Counted from the stretch's first letter, positions 1-11,027 are shown. The stretch is 64,000 nt of DNA from Chloranthus sessilifolius (GCA_021018995.1 CM037593.1:45827921-45891920), one strand, 5' to 3'. Notes: generated by a model not told the origin, from the letters alone. Translations and numbers: made by a program.

Positions 1-352
1 TGTCATTTCTATTTATTGTAATGGTAGCGAGTTGTGGATATTTCCACAGCGAGCTGTCATTGCTATTTTTTGGTGATTCTATATTTCGCAGATCAGATTC
101 GAGAATAAGGATTAAAGAGATCGCAATTAAAAAATAAAAACATGAAATCAGAAATAAGAACATATTCACCTCTTGGAGCATGGTCAGTGATCTAGGTTTG
201 AGGAGATAGACAATCAATGCTATCATCCATCCGATGTTCCTATCATCTCCCTCCTTTATCTTGTTAGTTGAATGATCAAGATGACATGTGGTAGTGTGCA
301 ATCGTAGGCTCTCGCGAGTCCGTCGCAACGAAGCGCTCTCTTAAAAAAAGAT
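1..352 (-). other. 5' internal end of a Tat/Ogre-type LTR element, cut by window edge
   Basis: On the minus strand this lies directly downstream of the primer-binding site at 353-362, so it should be the untranslated leader of the element. I see no convincing coding frame in it; gag would lie beyond the window. Confidence 0.4.
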
Positions 353-362
353 GGAGTCGCCA
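353..362 (-). other. Primer-binding site, tRNA-Arg type
   Basis: The minus strand reads TGGCGACTCC, the primer site typical of plant Tat/Ogre gypsy elements (established knowledge of the lineage). It sits a few bases inside the inner edge of the LTR that follows. Confidence 0.6.
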
Positions 363-991
363 CCTAGAGCTTTTGGTGTTCTAAGATACCCAAAATCAAT
401 ATTATATGTACCGAAATGCAAAATATGACTCCGATTTACCGGTCAACGCCAAAGGCTCTTGTGTAAGGGCTTCGGTTATCAATCAGAAAGGAGTTAGGCT
501 CCCGATCGACCAGCTCGTAAGTGGTCTCTACTATAGCCAAGCCTATGTTCAGATGTATATAAAATAAATATATATATATATATAAAGAGAAAAAGTGAGC
601 GGCACTTCCCCTTGCCCGAAGGCACTTCGATCCTATTGAGCCTTATGCACCCACCAAAATTTTAGCTGCGTAACGACTTAATTCTAGGATAGAGGAAAAG
701 TAAAGAGGGTAGAGGAATAGAGGGGAGAGCCAGAGCTCTCGGGCCCTTGTAGCACCATGGCCAGATCTTCGCGTGAGAGCGACATCGGTGAGCTTCGATA
801 GCAAAAGGGTTAAGGTAATGGTCTTAACTAGCTAAGGCTTGGAGGCTTGGAGCTTGGGAGTGTTGATGAAAGTGATGGTATAAGATGGGGTAAGGCTTTA
901 AGCATTTTAGAAAACTCAAGTTTTATGCAAATGAGGAGACAAATGGGTAGAGTTTCTTCTCTTGAAAATTTCAAAAGATCCTTAAGCAAGA

Positions 992-1006
992 GGGGGGGGG
1001 GGGGGG
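992..1006 (+). repeat. G15 homopolymer
   Basis: Fifteen consecutive G, a few bases from the LTR TATA box. The length is likely to vary or be mis-called, and the tract could form a G-quadruplex-like structure in the LTR transcript region. Confidence 0.9.
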
Positions 1007-1010
1007 TTCT

Positions 1011-1020
1011 CTATTTATAG
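1011..1020 (-). promoter_or_regulatory. TATA box of the Tat/Ogre-like LTR
   Basis: The minus strand reads CTATAAATAG, a near-ideal plant TATA box, about 800 bp into the LTR. That would leave roughly 650 bp of transcribed R-U5. The C15 complement of the G tract follows immediately downstream. Confidence 0.5.
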
Positions 1021-1290
1021 AGGGAGAGGTCATTAGGGGGGTGTTTAAGGGCTAGTGGGTATAGCAGTTAGGTAATCTAGGATCTAATGTTTTCTAGGTT
1101 TGTGAAGGCTTGGAGAGAAGGGAATTGGGTTTAATGGTGGATGGTAGGGTGAGGGGTTGGATGGCAAAAGGTGGAACTGATAGTTGGGAGGGGTAAAACT
1201 GTCCTAAAAAGATACACCTCAATCTCTAGGATGGTTCACAAGTCAAACCCCAAAACTGAAATCTGTCATTTTTTAAGAAAATTAAGGTTT

Positions 1291-1325
1291 TAAGCTATGC
1301 GTATATTAGTTGTACGCATAGCTTA
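1291..1325. repeat. 13-bp perfect inverted repeat in the LTR
   Basis: The arms TAAGCTATGCGTA and TACGCATAGCTTA are exact reverse complements around a 9-nt spacer. The same GTACGCAT core recurs near 1414 and 1461, so this is part of a small family of dispersed dyad motifs. Confidence 0.85.
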
Positions 1326-1980
1326 GGAACAATGCTTTTGACAAAGAAGAGAAGTTCAGAGCACGTGCTTTTTTTGAAGCAAAAAACAAAAGTTTGACTA
1401 TGAATACATTGGCTGTACGCATGAGAAAAATTTTGAAAAAAATGCCTGTGTTCAATCATTGTACGCATAGCCAAACTCCGGCCAAAAATTTCTTATACGT
1501 ACATCCAATGTACACGAGTAAAATCTCTCATTTTTGCGCTTTCTTTGAATTGTCATAACTTTTGATGTACAACTCAGAATCAAGTGATTCTTAGCTCCTT
1601 GGAAAGCTAGGAACATCCTCTTTCTAATGGAAAAGACCTTAGTCCCTGAAGATGTCCATATAAATTTTGGCACTCCTCTTTCCATCTGTTATTTCGATTG
1701 AGCTCCCTTCCTAAGGATTTGGGATGATTCCTAAGGTTTTTGGAAATGCTTTTAGAAGCTCGGGGGTGCGCCTCTCTCGAAGTACGGGTCGATCGGGCCT
1801 TGGGCCAATTTTGGGTGTCTATAGGTAGAAAAACCCAAAAGATCCTTAGGGTAGGTTGGAGAAGAAGGGTGATGGCGGCTAGGGTTTTTCTTAAGAAGAA
1901 AAGAGAAGGCTGAGACGACTAGGTTTTCTTAAGTTCTATTCTTAAGAATTCTTAAAGAGATTTATGATTAGGTTTCCGTA

Positions 1981-2149
1981 ACATACCTTCTTATAACTTA
2001 ATGGAGATTATCCGATGTTTGGTTGACACACCAAAGCAAGATGTATAGGCATTTACTTCAAGGTTACATACCTTCTTATAACTTAATGGAGATTATCCGA
2101 TATTTGGTTGACACACCAAAGCAAGATGTATAGGCATTTACTTCAAGGT
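1981..2149. repeat. 85-bp tandem duplication
   Basis: Two adjacent copies (1981-2065 and 2066-2149) differ by about one base. They lie at the truncated distal edge of the copia element, where reverse transcriptase should have followed. Confidence 0.9.
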
Positions 2150-2411
2150 CCAAAAATAAGGGTTCAATATTCAATGCCAAGGTTTGATCTTTAGACCTCT
2201 TATCTATGACTCAAGCCTTTAACCAATAAGCTATCACATAACTTATATCAATTAATGGGAGAAATAACTATAAGAGCCTTTATGACCAACACATGTATCC
2301 TTTAGTCATAATGTTTTGAAAAGTCAAGGCATACGGTGTATTTGTTACTAAGCACATATAGATCATTTGGGTGTATCAATGACATGAAAATTTGAGTCAC
2401 AACTTTATTCT

Positions 2412-3722
2412 ATTCAGGATACCATAACCTGTATCCTTTCACGTCATTTGTATACCTTAAGAAAGTTATCTTCTTAGCGCTTGAGTAAATTTTACTATTT
2501 CTAATATAATAGTAAGTTGCGCAATCAAAGACCCTCAAGGCACTGTAATGTACAAGCTTCTCTTACCACATCTCAATTGGAGTCTTACACTCTATTATCG
2601 TAAACGGTGATCTGTTTACTAGATAGCAAACCGTACTGATTGCCTCAGTCCAAAACTCTCTACCCAATCCCGCATTGAAAAATATACATCTTGCCTTTCC
2701 AATTAGAGTTTTATTCATGTGTTCTGCTATCCCATTCTATTGGGGTGTATTTCACACTATGCAGTCCCTAGCAATACCGTTCTCTTCACAGAACTCCTGA
2801 AACTGTTCACTGGTGTACTCACCACCATTGTCGGTCCTCAACAGCTTCACCTTCCTTCCAGTCTAGTTCTCAAGCAATATATTTTACCTCTTGAAGATTT
2901 TTAACACCTTATCCTTACTCTTCATCATGTAGATCCGTACATATCGAGAATAATCATCAATGAAGGAGACGAAGTACATGGCACCACCTTTAGAAGGAAC
3001 CTTTGAAGGGCCCCATACATCTGAATGTATATAATCTAGTGTGCCTTTTATACTGTAAACCGTTGTATAACTTAATCCTTCATTGTTTCTTGAAAACACA
3101 ATGCTCAATAAAGTCAACTTTGCTAGCCTTTATACCTTTCAACAAGCCATGCTTGCTCAACTATATCATCCCTCTTTCTGACATGTGCCCTAAGCACATG
3201 TGCCATAGCTGTGTAGAGGACAAACTGCTATCATAGATATCGTTGCTCCACCTGTCACTGTACTTCCTAATAGAAAATAGAGGTTCCCAATCTTTTTTGC
3301 TTTTATCACAACTAGAGATCCATTTGTCACCTACAAATCTTCACCTGAAGCTGCAAACTTGAGCCCATTAGAGTCTAATGTACCAAGCGACATGAGACTT
3401 TTTTCAGTTTCGAAATATGACGTATATTGGTCAATGTTCTCATAACCCCATCATACAATTCTAATACTCCTCTTTCCAACTGTTTTGCAGGTCTTATTGT
3501 TATCCATCAAAACCGTTCCACCATCCATCTCTATAAGATGTGAACCAATGCCTATTTTGACACATGTGGTAGGAGCACCCTGAATCAAGTATTCATATAC
3601 TCTATGAGTATTTATAAAAAATTACTGATAATATGTTTTCATCATCATCCAGAGTTTGTTCGGCTATACCAGCCTCATCAACAACCCCTTTCTGCATCTT
3701 ACCCTGAGCACCGTTCATCGTA
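2412..3722 (-). pseudogene. Ty1/copia pol fragment: protease, GAG-pre-integrase, integrase
   Basis: Conceptual minus-strand translation shows, in order, a protease-to-pre-integrase stretch (about 3400-3600), the pre-integrase zinc segment with LWHM-LGHMSERGM and EHCV motifs (about 3060-3240), the integrase core with HSDVWGP and FIDDYSRYV (2884-3117), and the distal core with VNRSP, VFDC and KGYRLWYPE (2412-2650). Stops and frameshifts occur throughout, so it is not functional. The homology ends near 2412, and reverse transcriptase and RNase H are absent from the expected place, replaced by unrelated sequence and a tandem duplication. This is established copia domain order with a 3' deletion. 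Confidence 0.85.
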
Positions 3723-3724
3723 GT

Positions 3725-4443
3725 TTATAATTGAGGACAATTCCTTCTGATGTGACACTTATAGCATTCTATAATCTTTCTATTTCTGAATTTAGATCTA
3801 GACTTTGATCTACGACTTCCAGATTTACGGTCCTTTGATCTCCCTATAACTAGCAAGTCATTTGCTTGTGTATCATTATCCGAACCTTTCTTCCTCATGT
3901 CATTACAAAGAAATGTCAATGTAACCGACTTCAATTCAATAGTATATTTCTCATAGAGTAGCGTAATAACTAGGTGCTCATAGGAATTTGAGAGGGAAGA
4001 CAAAATCAATAGTGTTTTGTCTTCACCCTTAACCTTATCTCCAACATTTAATAATTCAGATATAATTCTATTAAATTCATTAAAATGTTTGTTAAAAGGA
4101 ATACCTTCATCCATGTGTAACTTGTACAGTTGCTTCTTGAGATATAGACGACTCGTCAGAGATCTCGTCATATAAAGACTCTCAAATTTGGCCTATAGCG
4201 AGGCTGCCGAGTTCTCCCGTTTCACATTGTACATAATCTTCTTATCTAGACATAGCCGAATCATACTACATGTTTGAAGTTTGAATTCTTCCCAATCACC
4301 ATTGGACATATCCGTCGGCTTACCGATTAGCCATTTCAACACTTTGTGCAACCCTTGTTGAATCAAAATATCTCAGACTTGTACTTACCACAAGCCGAAA
4401 TTAATCTTCTTGTCGAATTTCTCAACCTCAAACCTCGCGTTCG
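3725..4443 (-). pseudogene. Ty1/copia gag (UBN2-type) with damaged zinc knuckle
   Basis: The minus strand gives a copia gag: an N-terminal KFD-x6-FGLW-like segment near 4400, a middle segment with MYNV and RLYLKKQLY, and a longer open stretch 4171-3725 ending in a zinc knuckle. The knuckle reads CYKCHIRRNC, so it has lost the four residues that normally carry the GH of the CCHC motif and could not hold zinc normally. Several stops lie in the N-terminal half. It is followed in the same orientation by the pol fragment and preceded by the primer site and LTR, which is normal copia order. Confidence 0.85.
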
Positions 4444-4455
4444 AAACTTTTACAG

Positions 4456-4467
4456 ACTATGATATCA
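4456..4467 (-). other. Degenerate primer-binding site (tRNA-iMet type)
   Basis: The minus strand reads TGATATCATAGT, a mutated match to the plant copia primer site TGGTATCAGAGC. It lies between gag and the LTR as expected. Confidence 0.5.
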
Positions 4468-4998
4468 TTTTCGATCATAGAATAAAAACATAATGGCTCA
4501 GAATAAGAACACAAAATAAAGAAAATCAAACACAATCACACAAGAGACAATATTTACGTGGTTCGGCAATATGTCTACGTCCACGGGAAATGATGATTCA
4601 CTATATTGATGATTTCACAAGAATATAAGAGCACTTAAGCCTCACCAAATCTCTCCACAAAACCCTAGATAGGTTTACCAAAGCTTTTTACCATACCTAA
4701 TTCGTAGAGTTTTTCCTTATATAGAAGACACAAATCCTACTTCTACTAAAAGAGAAACTAGCCAAATACGGAGTGTAAATGCAATTGGGTCGTCGTAGTT
4801 CGCTCGACCGGGAACTAAGGTTGATCGAGTGACTTAAACTAAAGAAATTGCCCTTAAAATAGTACACTGGTCGCTCGAGCGGGAACCAAAATCACTCGAG
4901 CAACTTACACCGGTAAGATTTCCCCTAAACACATCTCGCTCAAGCGACAACCAAGGTCGCTCAAGCGACCCATCCAAAGTTAGAGCCTAAATACAACA
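4468..4998 (-). mobile_element. 5' LTR of the minus-strand copia element
   Basis: It has the 'acgtggttcggc' and 'ctacgtccacggg' blocks typical of many plant copia LTRs. The minus-strand start is TGTTGTATTTAGG at 4998; the inner edge is approximate. The 4790-4980 stretch carries six imperfect copies of a CGCTCGAGCG-like dyad. A partner 3' LTR was not found. Confidence 0.65.
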
Positions 4999-5839
4999 CG
5001 ATTCTATGAAACTACTCAGGAATATTGGATCTCTAGGAGGAAACTTGAAAAAAAGGTTAAATGGCACAAGAAACCTTTGATAAATGAGGAAAAACCTGCA
5101 CCAATGAGGGAACCAGCATGACGAGGAAAGAACCTCCCAGGGAGCGGAGACAGACCCTTAAGCCCTGCACCCCCTCGTAGACCTCATATCGTCCAACATA
5201 TGGCAATTAGAAGATGAATTCCTTAATGCCTGAGAAAGGATCAAAAGCCCTCTGTAGCTCACATATACTGACATTGAAGATTCCTTTTATTTTTTAATTT
5301 TGCTTTTTAAGTAACAAAAAGATAATATTTTGCTTACTTAGAAGGAAGTTGTTGGATCGCCCAAAATTGTGCCTCAGGATCTAGGCATATGCTTCATCAA
5401 AACATATTTATTAGATAGAACTATGTGCATATATACCTTTTAACCGAAAGTCAGGACCGTTGATTTTCTTTAAAGCGGGATTTTAATAGAGTTAACCAAA
5501 CAGAAAATAGATTAAATTAATTATCTTTTAATTTTATGGTGGCTTTTGGCAAAAAATTTGGGTGTTCAAATGAATCCTTAGTTTTGCGATTCACAATCAA
5601 ACAAAATCATGGAGTTTAGGTGTTGAGTATACATGAACAACCTTTCTATATATGGTATCAAACACTCCCACTGCACTTTGACCCTTGTTTATGCCGTAAT
5701 TGCGGCCATATAGAATATTGGAAAAATTATATTATCCTGCTCTTTTTTTAACAGAATGAACCAAAAATTTTGCTACCATTTAAATTAACCTTAGATTTTC
5801 TTTGCCTTTGGTGTATGTAATGTTATATATATATATATA
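4999..5839. other. Intergenic, nothing recognised
   Basis: AT-rich sequence without a supportable gene, repeat or element boundary. A short (TA)n tract at 5823-5838 abuts the following MITE. Confidence 0.5.
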
Positions 5840-6202
5840 GGGAGCCGGTTAGGTCTTCCAATGGAGGACGGTGACCATCCTCCACGATCCACGTGGAGCT
5901 CCACGTGACACCTAAAAAGTGGCACCCAAAACACTTTTTGGGTGTCACGTGGAGCACAAGTGGACAGTTTAGATCAATATTAAAAAAAAAAAAAAAACTC
6001 ACAAAGTCAAAGTTTGACAATTTTCATTGGTCCACATTTCACGGTTCAAAATATATACAGTGAAGATGAGTTTTTAATTTTTTTTTCAAAGATGATCTAA
6101 GCTATGCACCCAAGGTCCACGTGGCACCCAAAAAGTGTTTTGGGTGCCACGTGGAAGGTTGGAGGACGGTGGCAGTCCTCCCATGGAGGGCAGAGGCCTT
6201 TT

Positions 6203-6204
<2 letters not shown>
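5840..6204. mobile_element. MITE-like inverted-repeat element in an AT microsatellite
   Basis: The left end (gggagccggttagg) and the reverse complement of the right end (ggaaaaggcctctg) are imperfect terminal inverted repeats, followed by shared 'ccatgggagga' and 'gaggacggtg' blocks. The interior has two nested hairpins built on CACGTGGCACCC. It is flanked by (TA)n on both sides, so the target duplication cannot be read. Superfamily unknown. Confidence 0.6.
6117..6154. repeat. Perfect 17-bp-stem hairpin containing CACGTG
   Basis: CCACGTGGCACCCAAAA, a 4-nt loop, then its exact reverse complement. Each arm holds a G-box core (CACGTG). It lies inside the MITE. Confidence 0.95.

Positions 6205-6271
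<67 letters not shown>
6205..6271. repeat. (AT)n microsatellite
   Basis: About 67 bp of almost pure AT dinucleotide, a likely insertion target and a length-variable site. Confidence 0.95.
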
Positions 6272-6273
<2 letters not shown>

Positions 6274-6348
6274 TATTTAGTTTCTTGAGGTTGCAAACTT
6301 GCAATATTGTCAACTTTCCTATGTATTGTGATGTTGGTTATGTATTGT

Positions 6349-7083
6349 GATGTTGGTTACATAAGTTCAATGACATTAGCACAGAAAGAGGTATTAAGGC
6401 TGTGTATGACATAGCTCTCTGCTAGCCCCTGACACAGTAGAGTTCACTTGCTTTAGTTAGTTCCCATTCTCTTTTTTAACTCCCTGCAAAGGAGGATTTA
6501 CTTGCCTTGGCAACAACTTCTGTGCTCTCTACTAACTCCCTACTAGAGCAAATAAAATCTGCTCTGGGAAGGAGTGAGTAGAGAGAAGGGTAGAACTGCT
6601 GAACAGGTAAGTTTTGCATAAAATCATGCTATGTAAGGAGTTATCAAGGAGGAGTACCTGCTAAATCATGTAACAAAATGTTAGCAAAGAGGATGAGAAC
6701 CTGCTAAAATAGGTGAACTCTCCTATGGCAGAGGCTAGCAGAGAGCTATGCCATACACAACCTAAGCTACTGTGGAAAAGAGAATGGTAATCTTGAGGTG
6801 GTAAGCTTAACATGTGGCTTAGTCAGTGGAGATTGATTGCTTCCTTATTTACCGGACAGCCTACAACTCATGATATCCCAACTTACTGGTAATATTATTC
6901 ATTACAAGCATTTAAAACTTCGGTTCCTCTTCTGCACATCAAAGATGTTTGCGAAGCCCGTGTCTTTTGCATTGAGGTACCTTCAACGGCTAGTGGATTT
7001 CTATGTGCTTCTACATACCCAACAACGCTGGAAATTGCAGCTGCCTACAAAATGAATCATAAAGAACTCCATGTAGCAAAAGA
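6349..7083 (+). pseudogene. Anthocyanidin-reductase-like SDR exon, split by a MITE and broken
   Basis: With the MITE at 6398-6762 removed, translation gives motifs of the plant extended short-chain dehydrogenase family that includes anthocyanidin, dihydroflavonol and vestitone reductases: GYISS, LAQKEVL, ENGNLEVVSL-CGLVSGD, LLPYLPDSLQLMISQLTGN and, in another frame, SVPLLHIKDVCEARVFC then GFLCASTYPT. These families are NADPH-dependent reductases. Only the substrate-side C-terminal part is present; the Rossmann glycine motif and catalytic Tyr-x3-Lys are missing. Breaks are the MITE between VL and SY, a stop TGA at 6834-6836, and a frameshift with lost codons near 6915. The exon still ends in a good donor (gtaagag at 7084), so it is genomic rather than a processed copy. 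A 21-bp duplication at 6320-6360 marks its left edge. Confidence 0.75.
6398..6762. mobile_element. Tourist-like (PIF/Harbinger) MITE
   Basis: The terminal inverted repeats extend over about 30 bp (ggctgtgtatgacatagc at the left, its near reverse complement at the right). The 3-bp target duplication TAA is at 6395-6397 and 6763-6765. It interrupts the reductase exon. Confidence 0.85.
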
Positions 7084-7424
7084 GTAAGAGCATATCATCT
7101 TTTTGTTACATATAGTCAGTCCAATGTTACCTGATTCGCGGGTTTGCTCTGTTCAAATAAAAGTTCGTAATTCGCAATTCACAAGGCTACCTAGCGAATT
7201 AGGTAAACTCAAGTCAGTGAACCTGTGTGGCTAATTCAACCATCCTTAGCAAATTGGAGCAAATCAAATCGCAAATTGGTTTGCGATTCATAAGGCTACC
7301 TAGCGAATTCGGTAACCCTGAGTCAGTCAACTAATGAACTTCAAAACCTTTTTCAATCTACGAAAAATTGCATTTGGCCCTTGATTAGAAAACTCGGTTT
7401 CAGGTTTATGGAAGACCCGGAGAA
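7084..7424. repeat. Two ~49-bp direct repeats in otherwise empty sequence
   Basis: 7174-7222 and 7283-7331 share a block around 'aaggctacctagcgaatt' with few mismatches. The rest shows nothing recognisable; it could be intron of the broken reductase gene. Confidence 0.6.
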
Positions 7425-7432
7425 AGAACTTG

Positions 7433-8083
7433 CAGGGCTGGCCCTGACATTTTGGGGGTTTTTCATATTACTGTATAATATATAAAAAATTTGTACAAAT
7501 AAAATAATACTCATATTCTATTTTACTATATATAATTTGAAAATGTAACTAAGAATCTAATACAGGTAAATATTAAAAGAAAATGCAATATTCATAAATG
7601 TAATACTAAAAAAATTATTCACAAAAATTATCCCTATTTTCCAAATAACAAATCATATATACATCAAGAATATATATTAAAGTTGAAGATCGAATGGCTG
7701 AAACCATGGTTCAAAATTTCGGCTGGTTACTAGTTAGAGATGGTGAGTATCTATAGCACTCTCATGCAAATTGAAACTTAGCTAGTTACTGGTTAGCAAC
7801 TCAAAACAACACAATGTTGGTTAATTTGTGTAGACTGTATTACATATCACAAGTTGCCTTTGTTTCTTTGGTTATTTGAGGCAATGTTTTTAAGCTTTTA
7901 GCCTTTTTGAAATCACTATAACATGGATGATCAGTGAACTTGGATATGTAAGGATTCGTCTGATTTTGTATAATGAACCCATCATCTGCAACATATATTG
8001 GTATTTGGTAGCATGGAATAATTGGAAACAGCAACCAGCCCTCATAAAATGTTTTAAATGTGAGTTACTGTTGCTCCAGAGCA

Positions 8084-8150
<67 letters not shown>

Positions 8151-9086
8151 TTATTGGGTATTATTGGGTACTATTAGTCTATTATTATCTTTGTAAATAA
8201 TGGTGCGGAAACAAATTTATAAGAATAAAAAATATTTAAAAAAAGTGTTGAAGAAACAGAGGAAAAAGGTAGACCTTATCTACGGTAATATTTTGTCTAC
8301 AAACGATATTAGCAGTCACGCAACTGGCATTGGAGAGGGAGAGAGAGAGGCGTTGGAGAGAGAGAGACTAAGAGGCCCTAGTCCTGGACGGCTGTCGGCT
8401 GGAAAAAACTGTATGATTGCCGAATGTGAACTTGGTTACTACGGTTGAGGACTAAATCAACGTAAAGTAAGAAAGTAACCCAATTACTCAAAACATACCC
8501 ATATTACCTCAACAAAATGCTAAAAAAATCAAAACCCAGGCCACTTGCAGAATCCACAAACAAATGTCATAAAAAAATAATAATAACAAATAATAAATAA
8601 ATAAATGCTACAAAATCAAATGCAAATTCCACAAACAAATGCTACAAAAATGAAAAATCAAAACCCACTTAGCAGAGTCCACAAGCAAATGCTACAAAAT
8701 CAAAGCCCACTTAGAAGAATCCACAACCAAATGCTACAAAAATCAAAAACCCACTTGCAGAATCCACAAAACAAATGCTACCCAAAAAAATTAACAAATA
8801 AATAAATAAAATTGCAACCCCAATTACCTTCAACATAGCCTGTTTCTGAGACAACCCAAATGGCAAGCATTCCAATTCAATACTAGCAACCAATTTGAGA
8901 TACTATCCAATCAAGAAGATTTGCAAAATCCTCTCAAGAATCGGAAGCCTGATGATGGGTTCCAAAATCAAGGAGCACTAATAATAGACTCAAATCTCAA
9001 AGAGTCCTCCTTGAAAGAACTTTTGAAGAAAACTAACAAAAATAAGCCGAAATCAACGGTGACCAATAATAGAGAGAGGCACTGCT

Positions 9087-9123
<37 letters not shown>

Positions 9124-9429
9124 GTTGGAGAGAGGAGAGGGTTTTGAGGGTTTGGAACGACTAGAGTTAGAGAGAGAGAGGCACTGAGAAGAGAGGGTTT
9201 GAAGAGAGAGAGAGAGAGAGAGAGAAGTGTTGGAGAGAGGACAGGAGAGGGTTTGGAACGACTAGAGTTAGAGAGAGAGGCTAAAATTTTGACAAATTTG
9301 GGGGCCCTTTATATATTTTTCATTTTTTTTCTTAAACCTATATTTTAAAAGAGTGTTTTTTTGGGGGGGGCCTGAAAATCGGGGGCCCAAGGCAGCCGCC
9401 TGGCTCGCCTTGGTCCAGGGTCGGCCCTG
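7433..9429. mobile_element. hAT-like non-autonomous element, copy 1
   Basis: The ends are CAGGGCTGGCCCTG and, at the right in reverse complement, CAGGGCCGACCCTGG, typical of hAT termini. The 8-bp target duplication is agaacttg (7425-7432) and aggacttg (9430-9437), seven of eight matching. No transposase frame is visible. The interior holds an AT microsatellite (8085-8143), Cys-poor low-complexity 'caaatgctac' repeats (8600-8790) and GA tracts (9094-9124, 9200-9222). A second copy lies in opposite orientation at 12214-15534. Confidence 0.8.
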
Positions 9430-9437
9430 AGGACTTG

Positions 9438-9900
9438 AGTGTACATCTACAAAGTTGACTGATATACAAGGCTGAGTATAAATATGATTTAAAGACGACA
9501 TTAGATGGTAGTCTGCATTGTGCAAGGAGTATGGGTACCCTAAAGTAATTAGTGTTGGTGTTATGCTTTATATTTTCAAATTGTGGAACAAAGTTGTAGA
9601 TTATAAGACTTATTATTTTATTTTTTAATAAAAAATGCTTTTTGATATACCAAGAAATCATGATACCAAATGGGCTCTTAGGTTGTATTTGGATATGTAA
9701 TCTATAAAGATTTCATTACGTATGATACACCAAAGTTAAAATAAAATAGGGTTTTTTTACCAAACAGAGCACAAAGTTGTAGCTAATTAATTGACATGGT
9801 AAGGTATGGCTACAAAATTATTTATTAAGCAGGTTTCATCTGCTCTGTTTTGTAATATTTTACCTAAGTTGGTAGCAACCCGATTTTATTACTTAGGTTG
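9438..9900. other. Intergenic, nothing recognised
   Basis: AT-rich; no supportable gene or repeat boundary. Confidence 0.5.
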
Positions 9901-9905
9901 GTATC

Positions 9906-10227
9906 TGTGATGACCCAGACCCACATGCCACAATATTGTCCGATTTTGGGCTTAAGTCCCCACCCAAAGCGCGTCATGACATGTAACGTCCATAATCACA
10001 TATAGCCCAGGGTCGGGACTTTTCCCGTCCTTAGCTTTGATACCATTCTGTGATAACCCAGACCCACATGCCATAATATTGTCCGGTTCTGGGCTTAGGT
10101 CCCCGCCCCGATTTTATATTTGACATGGGCTTAAGTCCCCACCCAAAACGCGTCATGACATGTAACGTCTGTAATCACATATAGCCCAGGGTCAAGACTT
10201 TTTCCTATCCGATGTGGGACTATTACA
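9906..10227 (-). mobile_element. TRIM (tiny LTR element), complete with TSD
   Basis: Right LTR 10049-10227 (179 bp); left LTR from 9906, which has lost its last ~20 bp. Between them, the minus strand reads GAATGGTATCAAAGC, a tRNA-Met-type primer site. LTR motifs 'atattgtccg', 'acgcgtcatgac' and 'ccgatgtgggac' are typical of plant TRIM/SMART elements. Target duplication gtatc is exact at 9901-9905 and 10228-10232. It has no coding capacity and must borrow enzymes from another element. Confidence 0.8.
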
Positions 10228-10232
10228 GTATC

Positions 10233-10853
10233 TAATGAGGTAAGGAAAATTAGTTCATTTTTTTTTTATGATAAGGAAAATTACTTCATTAGGTCCTAAT
10301 GAGGAAAAACAAATCGATTTTGTATATATGTTAAAACCATGCCCCTCTCTGTGAATATTTGGAACTCCATGCCCCACTTTGAAAATATCTGAATATAGTA
10401 TTAAAATTTCCTTTTAATAGGAAATGCAGCATTTTATCAAGTACTATTATTGTTGTTTTTGGTTTCGACCTACATAAACCAAAAATAATCATAATTTAGA
10501 ATCTTCACTCTAAATATGATGATATTGCTTAATGGAATCTAAAGCAATTACATGTGTCCAAACAGAGTCTTAGACATAAGATCACAAATTCATATGATAG
10601 AAGATTTCGTAGGCGGTCAACGGGTTGGGTTAGGCCAAAATTGCGGCTGCCCAATGGGAAAATGACATGCCCGACCCGCCCAATGGTGTACCCAACTCGA
10701 CCCCACCAGATGCTAAACTTGACATGACCCAAATCTACAGTTGACCTGACCGGATAAAAAAAAAGGGCTTCGTACCCAAAAAGGGCTTGCTCCTTTTTTT
10801 ATCACCAAAAAAACCTAAACCTCATTTTATCACTAAAGAGCGCCCCAACTTCC
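10233..10853. other. Intergenic, nothing recognised
   Basis: No supportable gene. There are short GGGTTGGGT / CCCGACCC low-complexity stretches near 10610-10690 which recur around 11560-11620. Confidence 0.5.
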
Positions 10854-10873
10854 TATGAGATTACGTTTTTACC

Positions 10874-10909
10874 CTTCTTCTTCTTCTTCTTCTTCTTCTT
10901 CTTCTTCTT
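10874..10909. repeat. (TTC)n microsatellite
   Basis: About twelve TTC units; the Ser-rich frame across it is a by-product. Confidence 0.95.
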
Positions 10910-11027
10910 TCCATCCATTCTGTAAACTCTGCAACCCTCTCAAACCCCCATTAATGCCTCCCACCACCAGAACCTCCCTTCTCCTCCTCTTCCACTCCTT
11001 CTCCTCCATCCGATCAACCTCCATAGC

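Larger units (their letters stand above)
365..1822 (-). mobile_element. 5' LTR of a minus-strand Tat/Ogre-like gypsy element
   Basis: Read on the minus strand it begins TATAGACACCCAAAA, one transition away from the TGTAGACACCC start common in this lineage, and it ends next to the tRNA-Arg primer site. It holds a TATA box, a G15 tract and several copies of a GTACGCATAGC motif. Both edges are estimates, and no matching 3' LTR lies in the window because the element runs off the left edge. Confidence 0.6.

Noticed and set aside
6086-6313. Long Tyr-Ile repeat frames (also around 7890-8196)
   Set aside because: They are translations of (TA)n microsatellites.
8200-9187. Glu/Arg-rich frames in the hAT-like element
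   Set aside because: They come from GA-microsatellite sequence; no transposase motif is present.
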